A stretch of 64,000 nucleotides of DNA from Fervidobacterium sp. (GTDB lineage: Bacteria > Thermotogota > Thermotogae > Thermotogales > Fervidobacteriaceae). Below, in pieces: positions 50,206 through 59,667 of the stretch. Both the position numbers and the translations under genes were made by a program. The notes under the pieces are model-generated. The model saw only the letters and a program-made list of their open reading frames with translations. It had not been told where the DNA came from and ran no database searches. The stretch covers positions 248,001-312,000 of the forward strand of contig JANZZV010000001.1 in NCBI GenBank assembly GCA_026419195.1, in the 5' to 3' direction. Numbering within the stretch: the first letter of the stretch is position 1; each line of letters starts with the position of its first letter.

Positions 50206-51042
50206 ATGGTTCACGAAGATCTCAAGCTGTATGTGGAAAGGGTTAAGAGGTCTGCAGAATACTTAAAAAGTAAGATAACAGAAACACCAGAAGTTTGTGT
50301 TGTACTTGGTTCTGGTTTGCATGGTATTGCTGAAAGTGTTCAAAACCCAATTAAAATTTCGTACAAAGACATTCCAGAATTTCCAGTTTCGACAGCACCA
50401 GGTCACAAAGGAGAGTTGGTGTTTGGGAAATTGAACGATAAGAACGTTGTGCTTATGAACGGAAGATTTCACTATTACGAAGGTTACCATATGAGAGATG
50501 TAACATTTGGAGTTCGTGTGATGCAACAGCTTGGTGTGAAATATCTTTTCCTCACAAACGCAGCCGGCGGTTTGAATCCTGAGTTTGAAGTTGGAAGGCC
50601 TATGATCATCACTGACCATATAAATATGATGGGTGATAATCCTCTAATAGGTCCAAATGTACAAGAATGGGGTCCAAGGTTTCCTGATATGTCAAACGCA
50701 TATGATAAGTCTTTAAGGGAAACGGCAAAGCGAGTTGCAAGCGAGCTAAATATTCCTATTTATGAAGGGGTTTATGTTGCTGTGACAGGTCCGAATTTTG
50801 AAACTCCTGCTGAGCTTAGAATGCTGCGCTGGATGGGAGCTGACGCCGTTGGAATGTCAACAGTACCAGAAGTTATCGTAGCAGCACATGCTGGTATAAA
50901 AGTTCTTGCAATTTCGGCTATCACCGATAGAGCGGTCCCGGATGATTTAAAACCACTCACAGCTGAGGAAGTGTTGGAAGTTGCACACAGAACAGGGCAA
51001 ATGATAGCTAAGATCCTGGCTGAAGTTGTGAAAAGAATCTAA
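50206..51042 (+). CDS. punA: Purine nucleoside phosphorylase (PNP-I, trimeric type)
   Basis: It splits inosine or guanosine with phosphate to free base and ribose-1-phosphate, in purine salvage. Conserved PNP parts are 'VVLGSGLHGIAE' (phosphate loop), 'PGHKGELVFG', 'GRFHYYEGY', 'LTNAAGGLN', 'TGPNFETPAE' and 'GMSTVPEVIVAAHAGI', with the base-binding Glu and Asn regions. The 278-residue length and these motifs match the trimeric low-molecular-weight class. SD AAAGGAGG precedes the ATG. It could process products of the MTA/SAH deaminase encoded at 17951-19183. Confidence 0.95.
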   Translation: MVHEDLKLYVERVKRSAEYLKSKITETPEVCVVLGSGLHGIAESVQNPIKISYKDIPEFPVSTAPGHKGELVFGKLNDKNVVLMNGRFHYYEGYHMRDVTFGVRVMQQLGVKYLFLTNAAGGLNPEFEVGRPMIITDHINMMGDNPLIGPNVQEWGPRFPDMSNAYDKSLRETAKRVASELNIPIYEGVYVAVTGPNFETPAELRMLRWMGADAVGMSTVPEVIVAAHAGIKVLAISAITDRAVPDDLKPLTAEEVLEVAHRTGQMIAKILAEVVKRI

Positions 51043-51054
51043 GAAGGTGAGCTT

Positions 51055-53337
51055 ATGTCAATCAAAACAAGGCTTGTGATTTTGTCGATTTTGCTGGTAA
51101 CGATTCCATTAACGCTTTCTATAATCTTCACAGTTTTCAACATAGCCTCAGAAACAACCAAGATTGAAAAGGATGTCAAAAAACAAATTGGTGATCCCAA
51201 GGTCGTATTTAAGGACTTTTTTGATAGATTCTCAAATGAATTGCAAAAACATATAGAAGGTTACAATGAAAAACTTAAAAATTCTGTTGAAAAACAGAAA
51301 GAGTCTGTAGATAAGGCTTTTGAAAATGTTTACCTTTCAACTCTTGAGAAAGAATCTGAATCGATTAAAAATATAGTAGAGAATTTGATAAAAAATAGAT
51401 TGTCGATAATCGAAAATATAGCCAAGGTTAGTGCTTCGTCAAAAGATGTTGTAAATGCAGCAGAACAAAAAAATCTAAGTGTTGCTGAAAGAAGAGGTTT
51501 ACTTAACAACTATGTTGAGAGGGCGCTATTTGATTACATTAGTCTTTGGACCATCGATAACAATGAACCAAAGGTTAAGATAAGACCTTTTTATCCTTCC
51601 AACGGTAGGTATTTTGTTGAGTACGCTTATTCATTGGCGCCTGGTTTATCGATCAGCGAATACAAAGACTTTGAATTTGCTGAAGAACTAAAGCAAAGAA
51701 TGGAAAAAATATTGTCAGCAGCTTCTGCTTACGCTGAGGTTTTTCTTTACAATGGTCAAAGAGATATATATGCAATTGCTATTCAGCCAGTCATGCATCC
51801 ACAACTGGGGAACACAGTCAATGGATTCGTAGTGGCTGTTGGAAAGATTGGTGAAGCATTTTTAGACGAAGTAAAAAGACTTACAAATGCAGAGCTTACG
51901 ATATACGTAAACCAGAAGGCACTGGCAACTACCAAAGTTGATGCATCTGGTGCCAGAGCAGTTGGTAGTCAAGAACATACGGAGGACAAATATTCTTTTT
52001 CAGTTGGAAGTGATAATTACTTGGCAAGAAAATACGATCTCAACATATCTGGAATTTCACTTGCTAAGTTGGAAGTTGCAATTAGAACAGAAAGTGTTAA
52101 GTCTCAATTTGAAATACCAGAGCCAGAAAAATTTGTACTTCCTGATATAAAATTGCCGGAAATTGACGTTAAAGTGGATTTCAAACTTACGAGGTTAGTT
52201 TTATCCAATATTTTAGTAGGTACGGTAATCTTAGCATTTGCGATAATTATTACCATTCCTCTTGTAAATTCCATTTCAAAAGATATATTAAATTCAGCAC
52301 ATATGATTGAAAGGTTTGCGGATGGTGAGCTTATAAGTGTGGATGTACATGCCACAGGTGAATTTGAAAGGGTCATTTCTTCTCTTAAGAAATTATCGCA
52401 AAATTTGAAAAACTACGCTGATGATATGAAACGTAGTTCTCTTGAGCTGAACAACGAAGTGGATCAGATAACACAGACAAACGAAGTGCTTAATAAGTCC
52501 GTGAATAAGTTCCAGCAATTTGTGCAAAGCTATGTATCAAACGTAGATGAGACAAAAAATAAAATTATTTCATTGCAAAAGACTCTCGATAGTTCTATGG
52601 AAAGCACAAATAAAATGACCATCCAACTAACTGAGTTGTTAAAGGATATAGAAAATACTCAGGCTGAGATATTGAAAAATGTTGTATTAATTGAAGAAAT
52701 GAGCGATTCTGTGAATTCTAACATCGAAGTATTCGAAAAATTTAGCAACACAGTGAAGAGAACCATTGAAAAGTTTGCAACTATAAAAAATGCAATTACA
52801 AAGATTCAAAATGTAGCTTCCCAAACTAATCTTTTGGCTTTGAATGCTGCAATTGAGGCTGCAAGGGCAGGGGAAGCTGGTAGAGGATTCGCTGTAGTTG
52901 CAGATGAGGTAATGAAACTTTCCGTTGAGATAAACACACTTTCCAAAAACCTTGTGAAAGAAGTGGATACGTATACGAACGATTTGCAAGAACTCGACAA
53001 ACTTTACGTAAGTTCAGGTGAGAAATTTCAAAAACTGAGACAAGCAAAAGACGAATTTTCAGCGAACTATTATACCGTTATAGAAAAAATACAAGTTGTT
53101 GGTTCCTTGAGTGCACAAATAGGTGTTCAGATTCGTGAAAATACAAAGGCATTTCAGGATATTGAACAGTTGATGAACGAGGTCTCAGATTCTATTCTAA
53201 GATCTTCAGGTGAATTGAGTCAAATAAACAACGAATTCAACAGTCTTACGAAAACCTTTTCAGAGATTTTCAGTAGTTCACAGAAACTAAAAGAAATATC
53301 CTTCAGAATGGAAGAAATAGCTAAATGGTTTAAATGA
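51055..53337 (+). CDS. Transmembrane methyl-accepting chemotaxis protein
   Basis: A 760-residue chemoreceptor. TM1 is at ~8-30 and TM2 at ~383-405 ('[19 protein letters not shown]'), enclosing ~350 external residues. The first part of that region is long helical coiled coil (Glu/Lys-rich, ~40-135) and the second resembles a Cache-type sensor ('[19 protein letters not shown]'). A HAMP-like stretch follows TM2. The signalling tip is conserved ('[31 protein letters not shown]', ~585-615). There is no C-terminal CheR/CheB pentapeptide. It lies 12 bases after punA, so they may be co-transcribed; the ligand is unknown, with a nucleoside only a guess. A terminator follows. Confidence 0.93.
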   Translation: MSIKTRLVILSILLVTIPLTLSIIFTVFNIASETTKIEKDVKKQIGDPKVVFKDFFDRFSNELQKHIEGYNEKLKNSVEKQKESVDKAFENVYLSTLEKESESIKNIVENLIKNRLSIIENIAKVSASSKDVVNAAEQKNLSVAERRGLLNNYVERALFDYISLWTIDNNEPKVKIRPFYPSNGRYFVEYAYSLAPGLSISEYKDFEFAEELKQRMEKILSAASAYAEVFLYNGQRDIYAIAIQPVMHPQLGNTVNGFVVAVGKIGEAFLDEVKRLTNAELTIYVNQKALATTKVDASGARAVGSQEHTEDKYSFSVGSDNYLARKYDLNISGISLAKLEVAIRTESVKSQFEIPEPEKFVLPDIKLPEIDVKVDFKLTRLVLSNILVGTVILAFAIIITIPLVNSISKDILNSAHMIERFADGELISVDVHATGEFERVISSLKKLSQNLKNYADDMKRSSLELNNEVDQITQTNEVLNKSVNKFQQFVQSYVSNVDETKNKIISLQKTLDSSMESTNKMTIQLTELLKDIENTQAEILKNVVLIEEMSDSVNSNIEVFEKFSNTVKRTIEKFATIKNAITKIQNVASQTNLLALNAAIEAARAGEAGRGFAVVADEVMKLSVEINTLSKNLVKEVDTYTNDLQELDKLYVSSGEKFQKLRQAKDEFSANYYTVIEKIQVVGSLSAQIGVQIRENTKAFQDIEQLMNEVSDSILRSSGELSQINNEFNSLTKTFSEIFSSSQKLKEISFRMEEIAKWFK

Positions 53338-53357
53338 GTAAAAAATTTTCAAATGTA

Positions 53358-53391
53358 ATGGCTCCAGTGGTGTAAGCTGGAGCCATCTTTT
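53358..53391 (+). terminator. Rho-independent terminator after the chemoreceptor gene
   Basis: ATGGCTCCAG (53358-53367) pairs perfectly with CTGGAGCCAT (53377-53386), with a 9-base loop, followed by CTTTTT. Confidence 0.92.
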
Positions 53392-53407
53392 TAGAAGGTG
53401 AAAATTA

Positions 53408-53416
53408 TGATATAAT
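53408..53416 (+). promoter_or_regulatory. Probable promoter of mnmE
   Basis: TGATATAAT is an extended -10, 36 bases before the TTG start at 53452. The -35 region is weak and lies in the T-run of the preceding terminator. Confidence 0.5.
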
Positions 53417-53451
53417 CATCCTTAGAATCCACAAGACAATGAGGTGAAACT

Positions 53452-54792
53452 TTGGAAAGAGATACCATAGTTGCCTTATCGAGTCCACGTGGCACAGGGG
53501 CAATAGCTGTTATAAGACTCTCTGGGGAAAAATCCCTTGAGTTTTTAAAAAAAACTTTGAAAAGTGATTTAGTACTAAAAAATATAAAAGAAAGAAGAAC
53601 TTACTTAGCTAATCTGTATGATGTTGATGGCGAACTTCTTGATGAAGTTATATTTGTTTATTTCAAATCTCCAAAAAGTTACACTGGAGAAGACATGGTT
53701 GAGGTCTATTGTCATGGTGGGGTGCTTGTAACAGACAGGATTATCGATAACTTTGTCAAACTCGGAGCTCGTTTGGCTGAGAATGGCGAATTCACGAAGC
53801 GAGCCTTTCTGAATGGAAAGATTGACTTGATAAAAGCTGAGTCGATATTGCAGGTAATAGAAGCTAAGAGCGAAACAAGTCTGAGGTTAGCATTGGATAA
53901 TTTAAAAGGTAAACTCTCTCTGGAAATAGAATCTTTGAGAACAAGAATAATAGATATACTTTCAAAAATAGAAGTATCAATTGACTATAGCGATGACATA
54001 GATGTACCAGTTGACGAGATATTCAGAGATTTAAACGAAGTTAAAGATTATTTAACCGAAAAGCTTAAGCATGCCGATAGAGGATTACACCTTTCAACAG
54101 GTGTTACAATGACGATCGTTGGTAAACCAAATGTAGGAAAAAGTACACTGCTAAACAGGTTACTTGTTGAAGACAGGGCCATAGTAACAGATATACCCGG
54201 TACAACAAGAGATATTATCAAAGGTGAGATAAAAATAAAAGGTGTACACTTTGTGATCTCAGACACAGCCGGTATTAGACAAACAAGTGATAGGGTGGAA
54301 CAAATTGGTATAGAAAAGGCTTTGAAAGAAGCAGAAAAATCAGACATTGTAATCTTTTTGCTTGATGCAACGACTGGGTTTACGAAAGATGATGAATATA
54401 TAAGTAAAATAATGAAAAACGAGCGCGTTTTGTACGTTTGGAATAAGGTGGATGTAGGTAACAAAATAGTCGAACTTGGTAACAACGTGAAGATAAGCGC
54501 GGTAACCGGAGATGGAATACGTGAGCTCGAAGAGCGTATTATCCAAATGGTAACTCCTTTGATACGAGATGGAGAAGTGTCTCACATAACTTCAAAAAGA
54601 CAACTTGAGTACATGAAAAAAGTAAAATTCCATTTGGATAAATGCATAAATGGTTTGAAAAACGGTCTTCCGTTGGATATAGTTTCTATAGATTTGAGAG
54701 AAAGTTTAATCACACTTGATGAAATAACTGGCAGAAGTTTTAAAGAGGATTTAATTGATAATATCTTTTCAAAATTCTGTGTAGGAAAATAA
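53452..54792 (+). CDS. mnmE: tRNA modification GTPase MnmE (TrmE)
   Basis: With MnmG it adds carboxymethylaminomethyl groups to wobble uridine (U34) of certain tRNAs. The N-terminal folate-binding domain ('ALSSPRGTGAIAVIRLSG', 'YCHGG', 'GEFTKRAFLNGKIDLIKAE') is followed by a G domain inserted in the helical domain with G1 'GKPNVGKSTL' (~223-230), 'IVTDIPGTTRD', 'DTAGIR' and 'NKVD'. The C-terminus is the expected CVGK (443-446) with the essential Cys. The TTG start at 53452 is preceded by GAGGTGAAAC. Length 446 is standard. Confidence 0.97.
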   Translation: MERDTIVALSSPRGTGAIAVIRLSGEKSLEFLKKTLKSDLVLKNIKERRTYLANLYDVDGELLDEVIFVYFKSPKSYTGEDMVEVYCHGGVLVTDRIIDNFVKLGARLAENGEFTKRAFLNGKIDLIKAESILQVIEAKSETSLRLALDNLKGKLSLEIESLRTRIIDILSKIEVSIDYSDDIDVPVDEIFRDLNEVKDYLTEKLKHADRGLHLSTGVTMTIVGKPNVGKSTLLNRLLVEDRAIVTDIPGTTRDIIKGEIKIKGVHFVISDTAGIRQTSDRVEQIGIEKALKEAEKSDIVIFLLDATTGFTKDDEYISKIMKNERVLYVWNKVDVGNKIVELGNNVKISAVTGDGIRELEERIIQMVTPLIRDGEVSHITSKRQLEYMKKVKFHLDKCINGLKNGLPLDIVSIDLRESLITLDEITGRSFKEDLIDNIFSKFCVGK

Positions 54793-54862
54793 AAAAAGCG
54801 GGCCGAAATTGACCCGCATAAAGCCGTGGGGGGTGTATCTCAAGGGGGATAGGGGGTTCTCT
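54791..54862 (-). ncRNA. Candidate C-rich small RNA with terminator (predicted)
   Basis: A compact predicted transcription unit of about 70 bases on the strand opposite mnmE and flhA. On the minus strand an extended -10 (TGATAAAAT, 54869-54877) is followed by a C-rich stretch with three runs: CCCCC (54852-54856), CCCCC (54844-54848) and CCCCCC (54828-54833). The hairpin GCGGG-(10)-CCCGC (54798-54817) is then followed by a run of seven T (complement of 54791-54797). The T-run is only on this strand, so the hairpin terminates a minus transcript, yet no minus-strand protein gene exists here. The C runs are complementary to G-rich SD sequences. Existence and function are inferred. Confidence 0.45.
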
Positions 54863-54868
54863 AAGAAT

Positions 54869-54898
54869 ATTTTATCACTTTTTGTGTTAAATTGTTAG
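54869..54898 (-). promoter_or_regulatory. Predicted promoter of the C-rich small RNA
   Basis: The minus strand has CTAACA (54893-54898), an 18-base spacer and TGATAAAAT (54869-54877), giving an expected start near 54862. The extended -10 matches the style of other promoters in the window. Confidence 0.4.
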
Positions 54899-55141
54899 CA
54901 CTTTGAACTATAATATAAGCATACAGTTGTGTTAAGATACTCTTACTTATTCTCGTACACTTTTTGGTCTTTTAGAAATTTGTCTCTTACTTCCGATTTC
55001 TACTTTTTAGACAATGTACATGATGAAATCGTTCAAATGAATTTCGGAATTTTTGAAAATCTCTAAAAAGTGCCAAAAATATAGTTTTTAAACATTTAGC
55101 AGACTTTTTGATATCATCAACAATTATGTTGAGGTGAGAAC
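54878..55141. other. AT-rich leader region upstream of flhA
   Basis: No gene is seen here. A possible TATAAT on the plus strand lies at 54909-54914. No FliA-type promoter (TAAA-N15-GCCGATAA) is visible. Two inverted repeats interleave: CGATTTC (54994-55000) with GAAATCG (55025-55031), and CTTTTTAGA (55003-55011) with TCTAAAAAG (55062-55070). In RNA these could compete or form a pseudoknot-like fold ahead of the motility operon; chance is also possible in such AT-rich DNA. Confidence 0.35.
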
Positions 55142-57187
55142 ATGAGAGCCGATGTAGCTGTGGCGTTATTAATTGTTGCAATAGTGTTCTTAATGATTAT
55201 ACCAATACCAAATTTTCTACTGGATTTTTTCCAGCTATTGAATATATCTGTATCGCTTGTTTTGCTTTTTTCAACGATGTATATTACAAACTCTTTGGAA
55301 CTTGCGTCTTTCCCAACGCTTTTACTTGTGATAACTATATTTAGATTAGCGCTAAACGTTGCATCGACTCGTGCAATATTGCTGCAAGGTCCAGAATTTG
55401 ATGGTAAAGTTATATTAACTTTTGGTAATTTTGTTGTTGGTGGAAACTATGTAGTAGGTATTGTTGTATTCCTTATACTTGTTATAATCCAATTCATAGT
55501 TATAACTCGAGGTTCGGAAAGAATTGCCGAAGTTGCAGCACGTTTTACACTTGATGCAATGCCTGGAAAACAAATGAGCGTTGATGCGGACCTTAACGCT
55601 GGTCTAATAACAGAAGATGAGGCAAGACGTAGGCGTGAGCAGATAAGAAGAGAAGCAGATTTTTATGGAGCAATGGACGGTGCGTCGAAATTTGTTCGCG
55701 GTGATGCTATCGCAAGTATAATAATTACAGTAGTCAATAGCCTTGGTGGTATAATTATTGGTGTATTGATGCACCAGATGGGATTTGTCGATGCGGCCAA
55801 AACTTTTTTACTTTACACAGTAGGGGATGGGCTTGTTAGTCAGCTGCCGGCGTTAATGGTCTCAACGGCCACCGGAATCTTAGTTTCAAGGAGCGCTGCG
55901 GAAGATAACTTGGGTGCAGAACTCATAAGAGAACTTTCCAGTGAAAAGCGTGTGATTGTACTTACTGGAATTATTGTTATCTTTCTTGGTTTAGTAACTC
56001 CACTACCAACTTTTACGAGTTTGTTGATAGGTGGGCTTTTTCTTGCGGTAGGTTTGCTTATCAAAGGTAAAGAGAAAGAACCACAAGTTGTTTCTGCAGG
56101 AGCTCCAGCTGGCGTTCCACCAACTCCTTCTGGTCCTGTACTTTCGACTCCAGAAGAGGTTTCTGAGGTAATTCAATCTGATACCGTTGAGATTAACATC
56201 GGTTATGGACTGTTACCTTTAGCTGATATATCTCAGGGCGGGGATATGCTTGAACGTCTGACAATGATTAGACGTCAATTAGCTCAAGAACTTGGTCTTG
56301 TACTTTCACCAATAAGAGTAAGAGACAGTGTTGTACTTAAGCCAAATGAGTATGCTGTTTTCATAAGAGGTGCGCAAATAGCCAAATATGAACTCATACC
56401 TAATCGACTCCTTGCTATAAATCCTGGCTTTGTAACTGAGAGAATTGCAGGAATTGAAGTTAAAGAACCTGCGTTTGGTTTACAGGCTTTTTGGATAGAC
56501 GAAATGAAAAAGGAAGAAGCAATTCAAAAAGGATATACCGTTGTTGATCCGCCAACTGTTTTCGCTACTCACATCACTGAAATTCTTCGAAGATATGCGC
56601 CAGAATTGCTTGGAAATAGGGAATTTCAACTCCTGGTGGATGGGCTTAGGAATAAGTTTGATAAGCTTGTGGATGATGTTTTTAGCGTTGTTAAACCATC
56701 TTCAGTTAAAAAGGTTCTTCAAGAATTACTTAAAGAGAGTATTTCAATACGAAACTTACCATTTATATTTGAGTTAATATTAGACAACGCAGATAAAGCG
56801 CGCGATATAGAGTCTTTGACTGAGTTCGTTCGCAGAGGATTGAAAAGACAGCTGGCATCAAGATTAATTGCACAAGATGGACAAATTCACGCTGTGGCAC
56901 TCGATACTGAACTTGAAAGAAATCTTACTGAATCTATTAAAGAAAGCGAAGAAGGGAGATACATAAGTATAAATCCTCAAATAATGCGCGAGATAGTTGA
57001 AAGAATATCTGCAGAACTGGAGAATTTAATGCGTAAGGGATATTTACCAATAATTGTTGTCTCTGGTACAATTCGTCCGTACATATCCAAGATGATAAGT
57101 AGGTTTATTCCTGGTGTAGCTGTTATAGCCTTTGAAGAGATACCAGAAGATGTCAACCTTTCAGTTGAAGGTGTGGTGAGAATATGA
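55142..57187 (+). CDS. flhA: Flagellar biosynthesis protein FlhA
   Basis: The large inner-membrane component of the flagellar type III export gate. The N-terminal ~310 residues carry seven to eight hydrophobic segments with the FHIPEP family signature region ('TFRLALNVASTRAILL'-like, 'DAMPGKQMSVDADLNAGLI', 'GAMDGASKFVRGDAIASII'). The C-terminal ~350 residues form the cytoplasmic chaperone- and substrate-docking domain ('IDIGYGLLPL'-type start at ~350). Length 681 is normal. SD GAGGTGAGAAC precedes the ATG. It heads the motility operon and overlaps flhF by 4 bases. Confidence 0.97.
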   Translation: MRADVAVALLIVAIVFLMIIPIPNFLLDFFQLLNISVSLVLLFSTMYITNSLELASFPTLLLVITIFRLALNVASTRAILLQGPEFDGKVILTFGNFVVGGNYVVGIVVFLILVIIQFIVITRGSERIAEVAARFTLDAMPGKQMSVDADLNAGLITEDEARRRREQIRREADFYGAMDGASKFVRGDAIASIIITVVNSLGGIIIGVLMHQMGFVDAAKTFLLYTVGDGLVSQLPALMVSTATGILVSRSAAEDNLGAELIRELSSEKRVIVLTGIIVIFLGLVTPLPTFTSLLIGGLFLAVGLLIKGKEKEPQVVSAGAPAGVPPTPSGPVLSTPEEVSEVIQSDTVEINIGYGLLPLADISQGGDMLERLTMIRRQLAQELGLVLSPIRVRDSVVLKPNEYAVFIRGAQIAKYELIPNRLLAINPGFVTERIAGIEVKEPAFGLQAFWIDEMKKEEAIQKGYTVVDPPTVFATHITEILRRYAPELLGNREFQLLVDGLRNKFDKLVDDVFSVVKPSSVKKVLQELLKESISIRNLPFIFELILDNADKARDIESLTEFVRRGLKRQLASRLIAQDGQIHAVALDTELERNLTESIKESEEGRYISINPQIMREIVERISAELENLMRKGYLPIIVVSGTIRPYISKMISRFIPGVAVIAFEEIPEDVNLSVEGVVRI

Positions 57188-58305
57188 TCGTTAAAAAGTA
57201 CATCGTAAGTGATATAAAGGAAGCGTTTGAAAAGATACGTATTGAATTAGGCAAAGATGCAGTCATACTTAGTACAAAGAAGATAAAAAAGGGTGGCTTT
57301 CTAGGAATAGGCGCAAAAACTTACATAGAGGTAACTGCGGCCGTTTCTGATAAGAAAGAACAACAAAGTGAAGATAAAGGACAAATCTACAAATTACAGG
57401 AACTTCTCTCGAAAAATAGGCAGTCAAATGTGCAAGGTAGTGAAGAATTAATTGAATTGAAAAAAATGATGGTGGAGTTGAAATCGATGATATCAGCTCA
57501 AAGAAGCGATGAACCACAGTGGGTGCAAGATCTAAGAAAAGCTTTTAAAAAACAAGACATAGATGATGAAATTTCGGAAAAGCTTATTGAGTACACGAAG
57601 GTTAAATATCAGCAGTTGGATTTCTCAAACGAGAACACAAGGTTAATTCTTTCGGAAATGCTTCTTCCTTTCATCAACACGTCAGTTCCAGAACTTGAAG
57701 GCAAGGTGTTATTTGCAGGTCCAACTGGAGTTGGTAAGACCACCACCCTTGCTAAGCTAGCTGCAAAACTAAAGTTAAATGAACATAAAAGAGTTGGAAT
57801 AATTACACTTGACACTTACAGAATAGCAGCAGTTGATCAATTAAAAACTTATGCAATGTTGCTTGACGTGCCTATACGTGTGGCCTATACACCAAAAGAG
57901 GCAAAGTTGGAAGTTGAGGCTTTAAGTGATTATGATGTCATATTAATAGATACAGCTGGAAGAAGTCAAAAGAACGAACTTCACATGGCAGAGATAAAAG
58001 CTATGACCGAGGTTATATCACCAGATTTTACTTTTTTAATACTCGGCATGCAATACAGAACTGAAGACGTAAGAGAGATTTTATCGAAATTCTCAATACT
58101 TTCACCAACTCATATTATTCTCTCTAAGATGGACGAAACATCTGCTTTTGGACATTTTGTTAACGTACCAGCAGTTTTAAGAGCTCCAATAGCCTTTGTT
58201 ACAAACGGTCAACGTGTACCGGATGATATATTTGAAGCAAACAGTAGGGAATTAGCTACTTTATTATCACGCGAGGTGTTAAAGCATGCAAGATCAAGCC
58301 AGTAA
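57184..58305 (+). CDS. flhF: Flagellar SRP-type GTPase FlhF
   Basis: A signal-recognition-particle-type GTPase that sets flagellum position and number. The N-terminal basic region starts 'MIVKKYIVSDIKEAFEKI', with the FlhF-typical 'ELGKDAVILSTKK' next. The NG domain has P-loop 'GPTGVGKTTTLAKLAAKL' (~178-186), 'TLDTYRIAAVDQLKTYA', 'DTAGRS' and 'SKMDET'. Length 373 is usual. The start overlaps flhA (ATGA); flhG begins 20 bases before its stop. FlhF is stimulated by FlhG in known systems. Confidence 0.96.
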   Translation: MIVKKYIVSDIKEAFEKIRIELGKDAVILSTKKIKKGGFLGIGAKTYIEVTAAVSDKKEQQSEDKGQIYKLQELLSKNRQSNVQGSEELIELKKMMVELKSMISAQRSDEPQWVQDLRKAFKKQDIDDEISEKLIEYTKVKYQQLDFSNENTRLILSEMLLPFINTSVPELEGKVLFAGPTGVGKTTTLAKLAAKLKLNEHKRVGIITLDTYRIAAVDQLKTYAMLLDVPIRVAYTPKEAKLEVEALSDYDVILIDTAGRSQKNELHMAEIKAMTEVISPDFTFLILGMQYRTEDVREILSKFSILSPTHIILSKMDETSAFGHFVNVPAVLRAPIAFVTNGQRVPDDIFEANSRELATLLSREVLKHARSSQ

Positions 58306-59116
58306 TCTTAGATCTGGACAAATAATAGCGGTTGTCAGTGGTAAAGGAGGAGTCGGAAAAACATTGGTTGCAACTAATCTTTCTGCAGTTCTTGTTGAGA
58401 GTGGAAAAAGAACACTCTTACTTGATGCTGATGTTGGGTTCACAAACGCGGATATACTGCTCGGAGCGTTTCCAAGGTACACAATAAAAGACTTCGTAAA
58501 CCATAAATGCTCGATGGAAGATTTATTGATTAAGACACCACATAACATAGATTTAGTTTCACTTGGAGGGGATGTAAGTGACATATTGACTACAAATGAG
58601 TTTGTTTTAAAAGAGTTTGTAACTCACTTTTTGAGTTTTTTAGACGACTACGATGTGGTTGTTATGGACATGCCACCTGGTTTTTCTGATGATTATATGC
58701 CATTTTTAGCCTTGGCACAAGATTTTGTTATACTCACTACGATTGAACCAACAGCCGTTGTTAATACATATACTATGGTAAAATTACTTAGTGTAAAAGG
58801 TGTAACAGGTGATAATATACACATTGTAGCAAACATGGTTCAAGACGTTAAAGAAGCTACGAAACTTATGGAGCGGTTTATAGCGGTTGTTGAAAAATTC
58901 ATTAACAATAAAGTTTCATCTGTGACTATCATGAGAGAACATCCCTTGGTCTTGCGTAGTATTTACGAACGGACTCTCTTTGTAAAAAAATATCGCAACA
59001 TACAACCTTCGTTTTCTATTATGCGTGTGGCTTCGAGTTTGTTAAGGGAACAGATCCCGCCAAGAGAAAGAGAAACCTTATTGCAAAAGTTTATGAATTT
59101 TCTTAGAGGTGTTTGA
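58286..59116 (+). CDS. flhG: MinD-like ATPase FlhG (YlxH/FleN)
   Basis: A ParA/MinD-type ATPase that limits flagellar number and activates FlhF GTPase. The deviant Walker A 'GKGGVGKT' is at residues 19-26, switch 'LLDADVGFTNADIL' follows, and 'VVVMDMPPGFSDDYM' is the Walker B region. An N-terminal 'DQASNLR' matches the conserved DQAxxLR FlhF-activating motif. The C-terminal amphipathic helix ends 'LLQKFMNFLRGV'. Start ATG at 58286 after GAGGTG, inside the end of flhF. Confidence 0.95.
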   Translation: MQDQASNLRSGQIIAVVSGKGGVGKTLVATNLSAVLVESGKRTLLLDADVGFTNADILLGAFPRYTIKDFVNHKCSMEDLLIKTPHNIDLVSLGGDVSDILTTNEFVLKEFVTHFLSFLDDYDVVVMDMPPGFSDDYMPFLALAQDFVILTTIEPTAVVNTYTMVKLLSVKGVTGDNIHIVANMVQDVKEATKLMERFIAVVEKFINNKVSSVTIMREHPLVLRSIYERTLFVKKYRNIQPSFSIMRVASSLLREQIPPRERETLLQKFMNFLRGV

Positions 59117-59118
59117 AT

Positions 59119-59667
59119 ATGACTTTGGAAGAATACGTGAATACAAATCTGTACAACGCAATACTAAGAGGCTTTACTAAGGAGGGAGAATTAACTTTAA
59201 AGTTAAAAGGTATTGAAAAAAGAAACATCAAAGTTTCTTTTTTGTCCTTTACCACGATACCTGATATATTGAGAATCGATATACCAGTTGAGGGTATTGT
59301 TTTAACCTTTGTCGGTAAACTTTCCCACGTGGAAGGGGAAGTTTACACTTACGCAGCATTTGAAAAGGTCGGGATACTTCAAAGAAGATCAAAACCAAGG
59401 TATGCTTCGTTCGAAGCGTGTGAAATTTTTAAGTTTAAAACAATCATAATTGACGTATCTGAAAACGGTTGCCAAGTAATATCTGAATACAAACCAAAGC
59501 TCAGAGAAGAAATAGAGTTAAAATTAGAAGAAGGATTGGAAAAAGGTATTGTAATGTGGTACGTTGAGGAAGAGGAAAGTTTCAGATATGGTGTTTATAT
59601 ACCTGATCCTAAGCAAGTCTGGAATAAGATCTGCTCAAAATACGTTCAAATAGGAGAGAAGTTGTAA
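59119..59667 (+). CDS. PilZ-domain protein (first of tandem pair)
   Basis: A ~182-residue protein with a C-terminal PilZ domain. The c-di-GMP-binding motif RxxxR is at R90-R94 ('RRSKPR') and DxSxxG at 112-117 ('DVSENG'). The N-terminal ~85 residues are beta-rich and could be a YcgR-N-like or degenerate PilZ fold. It would transmit c-di-GMP levels to flagellar function, and c-di-GMP could come from the diguanylate cyclase gene at 9397-10392. The ATG at 59119 lies 7 bases after GAGGTG; a TTG at 59113 is the alternative. Confidence 0.82.
   Translation: MTLEEYVNTNLYNAILRGFTKEGELTLKLKGIEKRNIKVSFLSFTTIPDILRIDIPVEGIVLTFVGKLSHVEGEVYTYAAFEKVGILQRRSKPRYASFEACEIFKFKTIIIDVSENGCQVISEYKPKLREEIELKLEEGLEKGIVMWYVEEEESFRYGVYIPDPKQVWNKICSKYVQIGEKL

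Noticed and set aside
54798-54856. G-quadruplex on the plus strand (runs of G at 54800, 54828, 54844, 54852)
   Set aside because: Loops would be long and uneven (about 25, 10 and 3 bases). The promoter and T-tailed hairpin on the other strand explain the region better, so the small RNA reading is preferred.
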